NCBI RefSeq assembly: GCF_008728965.1
Contig: NZ_VSMC01000004.1
Location: 1-64,000 of the forward strand
Length of the DNA stretch: 64,000 nt
Reading direction: 5' to 3'
Source: Heminiphilus faecis
GTDB taxonomy: Bacteria > Bacteroidota > Bacteroidia > Bacteroidales > Muribaculaceae
Part shown: positions 44,030 through 52,549 of the stretch, in pieces
How positions within the stretch are numbered: position 1 is the stretch's first letter
Layout of the letters: every line of letters starts with the position of its first letter
Made by a program: the position numbers and the translations under genes
The notes under the pieces: generated by a model
Told to the model about the DNA's origin: nothing
The model's input: only the letters and a program-made list of their open reading frames with translations
Databases searched by the model: none

Positions 44030-45025
44030 TCAGGGAACTTCGACTTTGTCGAGGATTTCCGAGATTATTTCATCGGCGGTGATGGTATTGGCTTCGGCTT
44101 CATAAGTAAGGCCTATGCGGTGACGAAGCACGTCATGGGCCACGGCGCGTACATCTTCAGGCACCACATATCCGCGTCCGCGAAGGAATGCGTAGCTGCG
44201 GGCGGCACGTGCAAGGCTTATCGAGGCACGCGGCGAAGCGCCGAATGCTATGATGGTGGTGAGGTCGTTAAGCCCGTAATCGGCGGGGAAACGAGTAGCA
44301 AATACGATGTCGACAATATAGCGTTCGATCTTCTCGTCGATGTATATCTTCTCACACACTTTCTGTGCGTCAAGTATTTCCTGCGGTTTTAGCAGGGGTC
44401 TTATATCCTTGCGTTCGTTGGCTATGTTCTGACGTATGATGATCTTTTCTTCCTCCTTTGACGGATAGCCTATGACAACCTTGAGAAGGAAACGGTCGAC
44501 CTGTGCTTCAGGAAGCGGATAGGTACCCTCCTGTTCGATGGGGTTTTGTGTCGCCATTACCAAAAATGGCTCTTCGAGGGCGAAAGTGTTGTCACCGATT
44601 GTAACTTGCCGTTCCTGCATCGCCTCCAACAGTGCGCTCTGTACCTTGGCAGGAGCACGGTTTATTTCATCGGCGAGTACGAAGTTGGCAAATATCGGGC
44701 CTTTCTTCACTTGAAACTGTTCACTCTTCACGCTATAGACCATTGTACCGAGTACGTCGGCAGGCAGTAGGTCAGGGGTAAACTGGATGCGGCTGTATTT
44801 TGCGTCTATGATCTGTGCCAAGGTCTTTATGGCCAGCGTCTTGGCCAAACCGGGCACACCCTCAAGAAGCACGTGCCCATTGGACAGTAAGGCTATGAGC
44901 AGTGAGTCGATAAGATGCTTTTGACCGACGATGGTCTGATCCATACCCCGTTGGATGAGATTGATGAAATCACTCTTGGCTGCGACGAGGTCGTTGAGCT
45001 CTCTGATATTTACCGTGTCACTCAT
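44030..45025 (-). CDS. MoxR-family AAA+ ATPase
   Basis: 331 residues. Walker A LLEGVPGLAKTLAIKT, Walker B FVLADEINRAP, sensor-1 in MATQNPIEQEGTYPLPEAQ, and the C-terminal lid. MoxR ATPases act with VWA proteins as assembly or metal-insertion chaperones. First gene of the eight-gene moxR-bat operon, which runs with gaps of about 30 bases or less. Confidence 0.94.
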   Translation of the reverse strand: MSDTVNIRELNDLVAAKSDFINLIQRGMDQTIVGQKHLIDSLLIALLSNGHVLLEGVPGLAKTLAIKTLAQIIDAKYSRIQFTPDLLPADVLGTMVYSVKSEQFQVKKGPIFANFVLADEINRAPAKVQSALLEAMQERQVTIGDNTFALEEPFLVMATQNPIEQEGTYPLPEAQVDRFLLKVVIGYPSKEEEKIIIRQNIANERKDIRPLLKPQEILDAQKVCEKIYIDEKIERYIVDIVFATRFPADYGLNDLTTIIAFGASPRASISLARAARSYAFLRGRGYVVPEDVRAVAHDVLRHRIGLTYEAEANTITADEIISEILDKVEVP

Positions 45026-45113
45026 AAATTTAGTTTTTGTCAGGTAACTGTTATCTGAATTATATTAATTACAATTTATTCAGGCCGATGTTTATTCGAT
45101 CCCTCTTAAGATG

Positions 45114-45121
45114 CAAATTTA
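45114..45121 (-). promoter_or_regulatory. -7 box for the moxR-bat operon
   Basis: TAAATTTG on the minus strand. Leader of about 85 nt to ATG 45025, longer than the others here. No good -33 box. Confidence 0.5.
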
Positions 45122-45202
45122 AAAATTCTAACAACTATAGCGTTAAGACGGATTGTTAAAATTATATATATATCCTTTAACTTCTTAAAACAAGGACAGA
45201 CA

Positions 45203-46303
45203 TTACCGTTTATCCGCTATGGATTCAGCTATACGTGCCTCGGCCCGCTTCACGCTTTTCGGGTCATTTGCGTCAATATCGTATTTTTTAGGATCGGGTA
45301 TCTTGATTGCAGTTCCGGGTTTTATACGGTTGGGATTTTTGATCACAGAGTCATTATCAAGGTATATGTATATCCAGAAGCGGTAGTCTCCGTAGTATTT
45401 TCTTGACATAGTTGTTAGATAACGCGATGTCGTCACAGTGTCTATGGCAATTGGCTTGAACTCGGTAATGACTGTATCGGATGTATGTATTTCCGCTGTG
45501 TCTGTTTCGTAGGTCACTATTGTGTCAGCATATGCGACAGCCGTAATGTCTATTGAGTCGGATGTTGATATTATGTCGAGAGGTTCACTGTCATTAATGA
45601 CTGGAGTACTGTCGTTAATGAAATAATACGTGAAGTATCCGATAACTATACCGGACAAAAGACCTATCATAAACGCCCACCATGGATTGAAGCGTTTGTG
45701 ATTTTCGGAATATTCGTTGTAGTCTTGATACTCTTCTGTCAATATCGGTTCCAGATCTGTTTCGGCCTCTGATGACGCCGGTTCTGTTCTTTCCGGTATC
45801 TCTTCTATAACTTGTTCTGTCGGTTGCTCAGTCTCTGTTGCAGATTCTGTAGCCTGCATGGGTTCAGGGACATTTTCCTGACTCTCTTCAACGGCGTGTT
45901 CCGGTACAGGTATTTTTGGTATTTCCGGCGGAATTGCCATCACGGTTTTTGGAATGGGTGGAATATCGGGTAATTGGTCCTCAGGTGCCATCGTATCCTG
46001 ATATGACCGTTCAAGCATCTCTTCATTTACTCCCTCGGCCAGAACAACCGGCTCAAAGAAGGCGAACGGGCGGTTGACGGCTTCGGCAAGACTTTCGTCA
46101 GGGCTCCATATGACAGGATTGTCATCAGATAATCCGGGTGCAAAAGACCCAAGCCCTTTTATAGTTATTGACTCTCCTCGCGAAAGAGTCTCCGATATCA
46201 GATTGAGCAATTCGCGCAAAAATTCTTCGGCTGTCTGTTCTGAACTGGACGTAAGGCCGGCGAGTTTAGCCGCCAACTGCGGAAATGTTATTTTCTTATT
46301 CAT
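45203..46303 (-). CDS. HU-like domain, membrane anchor and LysM-like domain in one protein
   Basis: 366 residues. Residues 1-90 resemble an HU/IHF monomer (AEEFLRELLNLISETLSRGE, then ITIKGLGSFAPG), but the DNA-gripping arm with its RNP motif is not recognisable. Residues 105-200 are a Pro/Glu-rich linker, 208-229 a single membrane helix (WWAFMIGLLSGIVIGYFTYY), and 291-337 resemble LysM (YLTTMSRKYYGDYRFWIYIY, then IKPGTAIKIP). The layout predicts HU inside and LysM in the periplasm, a possible nucleoid-to-cell-wall link. I recall related Bacteroidota HU-CCDC81/SPOR proteins. Its start overlaps the HU gene by four bases. Confidence 0.8.
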   Translation of the reverse strand: MNKKITFPQLAAKLAGLTSSSEQTAEEFLRELLNLISETLSRGESITIKGLGSFAPGLSDDNPVIWSPDESLAEAVNRPFAFFEPVVLAEGVNEEMLERSYQDTMAPEDQLPDIPPIPKTVMAIPPEIPKIPVPEHAVEESQENVPEPMQATESATETEQPTEQVIEEIPERTEPASSEAETDLEPILTEEYQDYNEYSENHKRFNPWWAFMIGLLSGIVIGYFTYYFINDSTPVINDSEPLDIISTSDSIDITAVAYADTIVTYETDTAEIHTSDTVITEFKPIAIDTVTTSRYLTTMSRKYYGDYRFWIYIYLDNDSVIKNPNRIKPGTAIKIPDPKKYDIDANDPKSVKRAEARIAESIADKR

Positions 46304-46581
46304 TGGCGGTCGTTGATTTTTCTTTTTAATATTGCGCTTGGGCTGAATTTTATATTTATCGACGGTGGAATGAGTATTTGTTGCCCGGTAGACAGGTCGT
46401 TTTGTATATGCTCATCTTCTTTTTCAGGAATAAATTCGCCAAACCCCGGCAATGCTACCGTATTCATATCGCACAGATTATCGCGCATGGTGGTTGCAAG
46501 GCCGTCTATAAGGGCTGTAATGTCTTTTGAGTCACGCCCGAGGATTTTTGCCAACTGACCTGTTACTGCTTTATGATCCAT
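46300..46581 (-). CDS. HU-family DNA-binding protein
   Basis: 93 residues, HU/IHF size. N-terminal helices, then VALPGFGEFIPEKE as the beta start, an arm region, and QQILIPPSINIKFSPSAILKRK as the closing strand and helix. Coupled by ATGA to the membrane-anchored HU-like gene, so the pair may form a heterodimer. Preceded 21 bases upstream by the M13 peptidase. Confidence 0.85.
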   Translation of the reverse strand: MDHKAVTGQLAKILGRDSKDITALIDGLATTMRDNLCDMNTVALPGFGEFIPEKEDEHIQNDLSTGQQILIPPSINIKFSPSAILKRKINDRQ

Positions 46582-46602
46582 TTATCGTGTAGTTTTATAT
46601 GT

Positions 46603-48564
46603 TTACCATATGATTATGCGTCGTTCAGGAGGCAGGTACATTGCGTCGCCCTCTTTTATGTCAAATGCCTTGAAAAACGGTTCGATATTTCTTAAAGTGC
46701 CGTTTACGCGCCAGCGGCCGAGCGAATGCGGATCAGTCTTGGTACGTAACAGAATCTCTTCGTCGCGTATGTTGCCTGCCCATACGTTGGCATATGACAG
46801 AAAGAATCTTTGATCGGGAGTGAAGCCGTCGATAATCTCGCCGGGAGAGTCTTTGAGCGAATTATGATAGGCTGTGTAGGCTATGCGTATACCGCCTTGG
46901 TCCGCTATGTTTTCTCCAAGAGTAAAACGTCCGTTGGCATGGGTGTCGCCAAGCACCGTTATATCATCAAATTGTTTTACAAGGCCTGTAGTGAGCGATT
47001 GAAACTTTTCCCGATCGTGAGCCGACCACCAGTCGGCAAAGTTGCCGTCTTTGTCAAACCGACTTCCTTGGTCATCAAAACCGTGGGTCATCTCATGACC
47101 GATCACCACTCCGATGGCACCGTAGTTCTCGGCCGCATCGGCGTCGGGATTGAAGTATGGAGCCTGAAGTATGCCTGCAGGAAAGCAGATTTCGTTAGAT
47201 AGGGGAGAATAGTATGCATTTACTATCTGGGGTGGCATGTACCATCTTGATTTATCGACAGGCTTGCCCCAGTCCGAAAGATTGTAATCTATCTCATACC
47301 TGATTGCCGATTTAATGTTGTCCCAATAAGATTTTTGTATGTCTATGGTCAATGAAGAGTAGTCGCGCCATTTGTCGGGATAACCTATTTTTACCGAGAA
47401 GGCTTCCAGCTTTTCCCGGGCACGGGCTTTGGTAGTGTCGCTCATCCATGACAGATTGTCGATGTGCTCGCCCAATGCTGTTTTAAGATTGCTGACAAGG
47501 TCAAGCATTTTTTCTTTGGCTGATAAGGGAAAATACTTCTCGACATAAAGTTGTCCTACCGCCTCGCCAAGAAGGGCATTGGGTACTCCGAGTGCACGCT
47601 TCCAACGCGGCATGGGCTGCTCTACTCCCGACACAACTTTTGAAAGTTCGAATTTGGCATTGACAAAATCGTCGCTCAGATATTCTGCTGCCGATGCGAG
47701 ATATCCGGCAGTAATATAGTCATGAAGTTCAGTCTCCGATAGTTCGGCCATCAGCCGGTCAACTTCGGCAAGTGACTTGGGCTGCCCTATTATTACGGTA
47801 GTTATGTCATCAATGCCTTGTGCGGCAAAATAACGACGCATACCTATGTTGGGAAAATTTTTTTCGATTTCCTCGATTGACATGGGATTATAAGTCGCAG
47901 CCGGGTCACGTAACTCTTCGCGAGGCATCGCTGCCCGGGCAAGGGCAGTCTCTATTTTCATAACGTTGTCGGTTATCCGTTTCCGGTCTTTTTCAGCATA
48001 ACCAGCAAGGCCTGTCAGAGTCATGACAAATTTACGGTAAGCGTCGCGAATGCTTTGTGCATTGTCAGAGTCTTCCAGATAGTAGTCGCGGTCACCGAGT
48101 CCGAGGCCTCCCTGACTCCAGTACATGGCATTTTTGTCAGAGTCCATCATGTCGGCTTCCACGCCGGTATTAAAGAATGCATCAGTGCCTATGCAGGTGG
48201 CGAGAAGTGCAGGTAGGTCGGTTCTGGAGGTTGTTCTTATTGTCAATATGTCGGCCATGACAGGTTGTGCTCCTTCCGCATTGAGCCGATCGCTGTCAAG
48301 CCCCATTGTGTAAAGATCGCCTATTTTTTGCGCTACCGAACCCTGTACGGCGTTTTTTGTGTCAAGACCGGTTATGAGATCACGCAGTTGTATGCGGTTG
48401 TTCTCACGCAGTTCGTCAAAAGTTCCGTAGCGGGCAAACTCCGGCTTTAGCGGATTGGCTTTCATCCAGCCTCCGCAAGCGTAATCGTAAAAATCATCGC
48501 TAGGATTTACTGTTGGATCAAGATTGGCCCTGTCTACACCTCTTTTTGTATTATTGTATGTCAT
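46603..48564 (-). CDS. pepO: M13-family metalloendopeptidase (PepO/neprilysin-like), no signal peptide
   Basis: 653 residues. Zinc site GVVIGHEMTHGFDDQG, third ligand in GENIADQGG, and the substrate-binding VNAYYSPLSNEICFPAGI. Most Bacteroidales M13 enzymes are exported, but this frame begins MTYNNTKRGVDRANLDP with a stop codon (TAA) a few codons upstream, so no export signal can be added. A cytoplasmic peptidase is inferred. Thirty bases after the ABC-F gene. Confidence 0.93.
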   Translation of the reverse strand: MTYNNTKRGVDRANLDPTVNPSDDFYDYACGGWMKANPLKPEFARYGTFDELRENNRIQLRDLITGLDTKNAVQGSVAQKIGDLYTMGLDSDRLNAEGAQPVMADILTIRTTSRTDLPALLATCIGTDAFFNTGVEADMMDSDKNAMYWSQGGLGLGDRDYYLEDSDNAQSIRDAYRKFVMTLTGLAGYAEKDRKRITDNVMKIETALARAAMPREELRDPAATYNPMSIEEIEKNFPNIGMRRYFAAQGIDDITTVIIGQPKSLAEVDRLMAELSETELHDYITAGYLASAAEYLSDDFVNAKFELSKVVSGVEQPMPRWKRALGVPNALLGEAVGQLYVEKYFPLSAKEKMLDLVSNLKTALGEHIDNLSWMSDTTKARAREKLEAFSVKIGYPDKWRDYSSLTIDIQKSYWDNIKSAIRYEIDYNLSDWGKPVDKSRWYMPPQIVNAYYSPLSNEICFPAGILQAPYFNPDADAAENYGAIGVVIGHEMTHGFDDQGSRFDKDGNFADWWSAHDREKFQSLTTGLVKQFDDITVLGDTHANGRFTLGENIADQGGIRIAYTAYHNSLKDSPGEIIDGFTPDQRFFLSYANVWAGNIRDEEILLRTKTDPHSLGRWRVNGTLRNIEPFFKAFDIKEGDAMYLPPERRIIIW

Positions 48565-48593
48565 TAAGCTATATTATTTATGGAAACCGGATT

Positions 48594-50555
48594 TTATTTG
48601 TCTAACGATGCCTTGAGCTCGTCAAGTTCCATTCCTGCAATTTCCCAAAGGCTCATGGCGTTGTCGAGCTTTTTCTGCAATGCCGCATGTCGGTCAAAGA
48701 TGTCTCCTGTAACCTCTCCTGATGCAATCAGGCTTTCTACTTCGGCTATCTCTTTTTCCACCGCTCCTATATTTTCTTCGGCATCCTTTACTTTTCGTTC
48801 CGCTTTTTTGATAAGCTTGTCTCTCTCTCGTTGTTCCGTATACGACAGCCGTTGTTTTTCCTTGGCTGGCTGTTGCGCAGACACCGGTTTTGTCACTTCG
48901 GTTTTGACCTCTTTTTTGGGCTGTGTTTTTTCCAGTTCTGCAAGCGATGCCAGTTTTTTCTTTTCAAGAAATTCGTAGATACCTCCGAGACATTCTTTTA
49001 CTTTACCGTCACCGAATTCGTAAACCTTCTCGACAAGGCCGTCAAGAAACTCACGGTCATGGCTTACGACTATCACCGTGCCGTTAAAATCCTTTATGGC
49101 TTGTTTGAGTATGTCTTTGGTTGTCATGTCAAGATGGTTGGTAGGCTCATCAAGGATGAGTAGGTTGACCGGTTCGAGCAGCAGTCTTATCATGGCAAGA
49201 CGGGTTTTCTCTCCGCCTGACAGCACTTTTACTTTTTTGTCTGAAGCCGCCCCGCCAAACATGAATGCACCCAGTATGTCGCGTATCTTGGTCCGTATAT
49301 CGCCTACGGCCACGTGGTCGATTGTGTCAAATACGGTTATTTCGCCGTCAAGTAATTGCGCTTGGTTTTGTGCGAAATATCCGATCTTGACATTATGACC
49401 TGTTTTAAGAGTGCCGGTATAAGGTATTTCGTTCATGATACACTTGACGAGCGTTGATTTGCCTTCGCCGTTTTTGCCGACAAATGCCACCTTTTCACCG
49501 CGTTTTATCGTGAACGTAGCATGGTCAAACACCTGATGTTGGCCATAGGCTTTACCTACGTTTTCGGCTATTATAGGGTAGTCGCCCGAGCGTGGGGCGG
49601 GGGGGAATTTTAGATTAAGGTGTGACGTATCAACCTCGTCTATTTCTATCCTGTCTATTTTGGCAAGTTGCTTTATGCGGCTTTGGACTTGTACTGATTT
49701 TGTCGCCTTATATCGGAAGCGTTCTATAAATTCTTCGGTATCCTGTATCTGTTTCTGCTGGTTCATGTAGGCTCTGCGTTGTTGGTCAAGTCTTTCCTGA
49801 CGCAGAACTACATATTTTGAGTAATTTACCGAGTAGTCATAGATTTTGCCGAGTGATATCTCTATCGTTCGGTTGGTTATGTTGTCGATGAAAGCCCGGT
49901 CGTGGCTTACGAGAACCACTGCATTGGCTTTTGTAAGCAGAAAATTTTCGAGCCATTGTATTGATTCAATATCAAGATGGTTTGTCGGTTCGTCAAGTAG
50001 AAGTACATCGGGCTTTTTGAGCAGAATCTTTGCTAACTCTATGCGCATGCGCCATCCTCCGCTGAACTCGGAAGTAGGGCGTGTGAAGTCACTTCGTTTG
50101 AAGCCCAGACCGATAAGAGTTTTTTCGATTTCCGCTTCTCCGTTGTCGCTGTCCTCCATGGCAAGGCGCTCGGTAAGTGTAGTTATGCGGTCTATCAGTT
50201 TCTGATAGTCGGGAGAATCGTAGTCGCTGCGCGATGCGATATCGTTGTTGCATCTATCAAACTCGTCGTGAAGTTTCTTTATTTCGGAGAACGCCGTTCT
50301 TGCTTCCTCGATTACCGTAAGCGAGTCATTGATCGTCATGTGCTGGGGCAGATATCCGATGCTTACTCCCTGAGGTACGGACACGGAGCCGGAGGTCGGA
50401 CGCTGTATTCCGGCTATGATTTTCAACATTGTCGATTTGCCCGCTCCGTTTTTACCCACAAGGGCTATCTTGTCTTTTTTATTTATAACATAATTTATAT
50501 TGTCAAATAGGCTCTTGGCGCTGAACTCTACCGACAGGTTGTTTATTGCAATCAT
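48594..50555 (-). CDS. ABC-F ATPase (Uup/YdiF-like)
   Basis: 653 residues. Two ABC domains: Walker A GKNGAGKSTMLKI and GKNGEGKSTLVKC, signatures FSGGWRMR and LSGGEKTR, Walker B LLLDEPTNHLD and LILDEPTNHLD. A linker rich in Arg/Gln lies between them, and a C-terminal coiled-coil (about 575-650) resembles the DNA- or ribosome-binding end of Uup. Soluble; acts on ribosomes, not in transport. Distinct from EttA at 31230. Confidence 0.92.
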   Translation of the reverse strand: MIAINNLSVEFSAKSLFDNINYVINKKDKIALVGKNGAGKSTMLKIIAGIQRPTSGSVSVPQGVSIGYLPQHMTINDSLTVIEEARTAFSEIKKLHDEFDRCNNDIASRSDYDSPDYQKLIDRITTLTERLAMEDSDNGEAEIEKTLIGLGFKRSDFTRPTSEFSGGWRMRIELAKILLKKPDVLLLDEPTNHLDIESIQWLENFLLTKANAVVLVSHDRAFIDNITNRTIEISLGKIYDYSVNYSKYVVLRQERLDQQRRAYMNQQKQIQDTEEFIERFRYKATKSVQVQSRIKQLAKIDRIEIDEVDTSHLNLKFPPAPRSGDYPIIAENVGKAYGQHQVFDHATFTIKRGEKVAFVGKNGEGKSTLVKCIMNEIPYTGTLKTGHNVKIGYFAQNQAQLLDGEITVFDTIDHVAVGDIRTKIRDILGAFMFGGAASDKKVKVLSGGEKTRLAMIRLLLEPVNLLILDEPTNHLDMTTKDILKQAIKDFNGTVIVVSHDREFLDGLVEKVYEFGDGKVKECLGGIYEFLEKKKLASLAELEKTQPKKEVKTEVTKPVSAQQPAKEKQRLSYTEQRERDKLIKKAERKVKDAEENIGAVEKEIAEVESLIASGEVTGDIFDRHAALQKKLDNAMSLWEIAGMELDELKASLDK

Positions 50556-50581
50556 TCTATACTGTATATACTGTCAGTTTA

Positions 50582-50589
50582 CAAAGTTA
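50582..50589 (-). promoter_or_regulatory. -7 box for the ABC-F gene
   Basis: TAACTTTG on the minus strand, leader about 22 nt to ATG 50555. Probably drives the ABC-F, M13 and HU genes. Confidence 0.55.
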
Positions 50590-50730
50590 ACATTTAGTCA
50601 TAGCACGGCATCGCACGTTAACATTATTTTAAAAATGCGATATATTTAATGACCCTATGCTGTCGGTTTGTTTGAGTAAGTGTATGTGAAGGAGCGTTTG
50701 TGTGTCGGAGGGAGGTTATTGCAGTAATAA

Positions 50731-51258
50731 TTATAAATTTAAGTCGGCTTCATTTATGTATCCGTTCATCATTGCATATACGCTAAGTCCCGATACACTC
50801 CTTATGCCGAGCTTTGAAGTTATATTTTTACGGTGTGACAATACTGTGTTGAAACTTATATTCAGCTTGTCTGCTATCTCTTTGTTAATAAGCCCCATTG
50901 CTACAAGGCGAAGCACATCCACTTCTCTTTGTGTCAATTCGGCCGATTGTGCCGTTTCCTGAACCCTTCGCACATTTATTAATTCGCGCAATTGTTCTAA
51001 AATATCCGATTCGCATCTGTTTATATGGAGCATGCCCTTTCCATCTCCGGTAACGATTGTTCTTGCGCGGCGCATAGCATAGAAGTCTATGTTACGGCAA
51101 TATGAGGTAGGTGATACAATGTAAAGTGTTGACGGTGTATCGGTCGCTTCAGGTGCAGTTTCTGAGATTATATCGATATCAATATCGAAATAGTTTAAGA
51201 AAAGATAGCGCAGACCTATGGCCTGTAGCGTGTCATCAAGCTGCAGGGCAATATTCAT
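50731..51258 (-). CDS. LuxR/FixJ-type regulator with atypical receiver
   Basis: 175 residues. The C-terminal 65 residues are a standard LuxR helix-turn-helix (LTQREVDVLRLVAMGLINKE, then FNTVLSHRKNITSKLGIRS). The N-terminal 100 residues have receiver-like alternation, but where the phosphorylated Asp should sit the strand reads TLYIVSPTS. Phosphorylation control is therefore unlikely. It starts 3 bases after the ScdA/hemerythrin-like gene, so it probably works with that protein. Confidence 0.88.
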   Translation of the reverse strand: MNIALQLDDTLQAIGLRYLFLNYFDIDIDIISETAPEATDTPSTLYIVSPTSYCRNIDFYAMRRARTIVTGDGKGMLHINRCESDILEQLRELINVRRVQETAQSAELTQREVDVLRLVAMGLINKEIADKLNISFNTVLSHRKNITSKLGIRSVSGLSVYAMMNGYINEADLNL

Positions 51259-51261
51259 GGC

Positions 51262-51945
51262 TTATCGGTTTGTGTTTTGTTGCAATGAACGGCTGACAGG
51301 CAACAGTATACGGTTACGTATGCGGTTGTTTTGCCGAAGATCTTTTTCCAGCGTCACTATGGCGACGATGACTCCATAACACAAGTTCAAGTCATAATCG
51401 CCCGACAAGTGCTTTATAAACATGCTTTTCAGGTCATTGAGCTTGTCTTCTACAAGGGTTTCTTCTTTGTGATTAACGGGAGTCATGCACGGTGTGCCGT
51501 TTGCAGCGGCAAGAATTGATGGAAACCAATCTTTATTATCGCGCTCGATTCTTGACATAAGGTCATTTTCGAGTCCCTGATAAAACTTCAGCATGAGTTC
51601 GAGATTGCTGTTACCGTCTCCGGCCGAGTTGATAAGCATGGTGAAGTGACGGCGTATATTGGGCAATTGAAACCGACTGTAATATGCATTGGTCTTGACA
51701 AGATAATCTATTATTTCAGACGCTTTAAACCCACGCAATTTTTCTTCCGGAAAATATCCTTCATTTATAAACGTGTTAAGTATGGCGAGGAAAAAGTCTG
51801 TGTCAAGATTATGTACACGGCATACCGCATCGACGGTCGCATCGCCTGTACCGAGGTTTATTCCAAAACGATTTATTACCGGTATGACTGATGTTTCGTT
51901 GGCGATTACATCGGCTAATCGTGTTTCTCTATATATAAGTGCCAT
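51262..51945 (-). CDS. ScdA_N/hemerythrin-like protein with degenerate ligands
   Basis: 227 residues. The first 70 match the DUF542/ScdA_N pattern (LADVIANETSVIPVINRFGI), but the family Cys is replaced (NLGTGD). The rest resembles a hemerythrin four-helix bundle: KTNAYYSRFQLPNIRRHF, a DWFPSI segment and a last helix with KHLSGDYD. Relatives of the RIC/YtfE type carry several His and Glu iron ligands; here the expected HH pair reads NAYY. Diiron binding is doubtful. The LuxR partner suggests a sensor role. Confidence 0.78.
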   Translation of the reverse strand: MALIYRETRLADVIANETSVIPVINRFGINLGTGDATVDAVCRVHNLDTDFFLAILNTFINEGYFPEEKLRGFKASEIIDYLVKTNAYYSRFQLPNIRRHFTMLINSAGDGNSNLELMLKFYQGLENDLMSRIERDNKDWFPSILAAANGTPCMTPVNHKEETLVEDKLNDLKSMFIKHLSGDYDLNLCYGVIVAIVTLEKDLRQNNRIRNRILLPVSRSLQQNTNR

Positions 51946-51979
51946 TTTTTTGATTTGTGATATTGACCGGCTTGAATTT

Positions 51980-52534
51980 TTATTTTCGGTGTCGGACTGT
52001 TATTACATGAGATTGCGTTATCACTATGTCCACACCTATATCATGCGGTTCAGTGTCTATATCGTTTACAAGCTGGAAGTCATAGCCTACACCTATTTTT
52101 GTAGCGCGTGAACCTGCCAGAAGACGGTCATAATAACCTTTTCCCCTGCCGACACGGTTGCCGTTACGGTCATAAGCTACTGCCGGCACAACAATCATTT
52201 CTATATTGTCAATATCTTCTACATTGTCGCCGACAGGCTCTTCAATGTGGAATGCTCCGTATTTAAGCTGCGAGCGGTCATAAGGCAAAACCTCAAGATT
52301 CACTCCATTGACTCTGGGAAGGAAGAAATGCTTGCGATCATGCCATCGGTCAATAAATTCGATGGTGGAAAGTTCGTCGGGTAACGAGTGATACATCAGT
52401 ATCCTGTCGGCAAGCAGAAATGCTACCGAGTTTTCAAGTACTGCGAAGACCGACTTGGCGGCTTCTTTGCGTTCATTGTCGGAAAGCAACGCTTTTTGTG
52501 CTTTAACCCGGCGCCTTATTTCTTCCTTTTTCAT
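51980..52534 (-). CDS. 5-formyltetrahydrofolate cyclo-ligase
   Basis: 184 residues. Converts 5-formyl-THF to 5,10-methenyl-THF with ATP. N-terminal RRRVKAQKALLSDNER, a middle VPAVAYDRNGNRVGRGKGYYDRLL carrying the ATP-binding GRGKGYYD motif, and a usual-length C-terminus. Last gene of a dCMP deaminase-S41 protease-cyclo-ligase run; gap of 15 bases after the protease. Confidence 0.93.
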   Translation of the reverse strand: MKKEEIRRRVKAQKALLSDNERKEAAKSVFAVLENSVAFLLADRILMYHSLPDELSTIEFIDRWHDRKHFFLPRVNGVNLEVLPYDRSQLKYGAFHIEEPVGDNVEDIDNIEMIVVPAVAYDRNGNRVGRGKGYYDRLLAGSRATKIGVGYDFQLVNDIDTEPHDIGVDIVITQSHVITVRHRK

Positions 52535-52549
52535 CGGTGTTATTGATTA

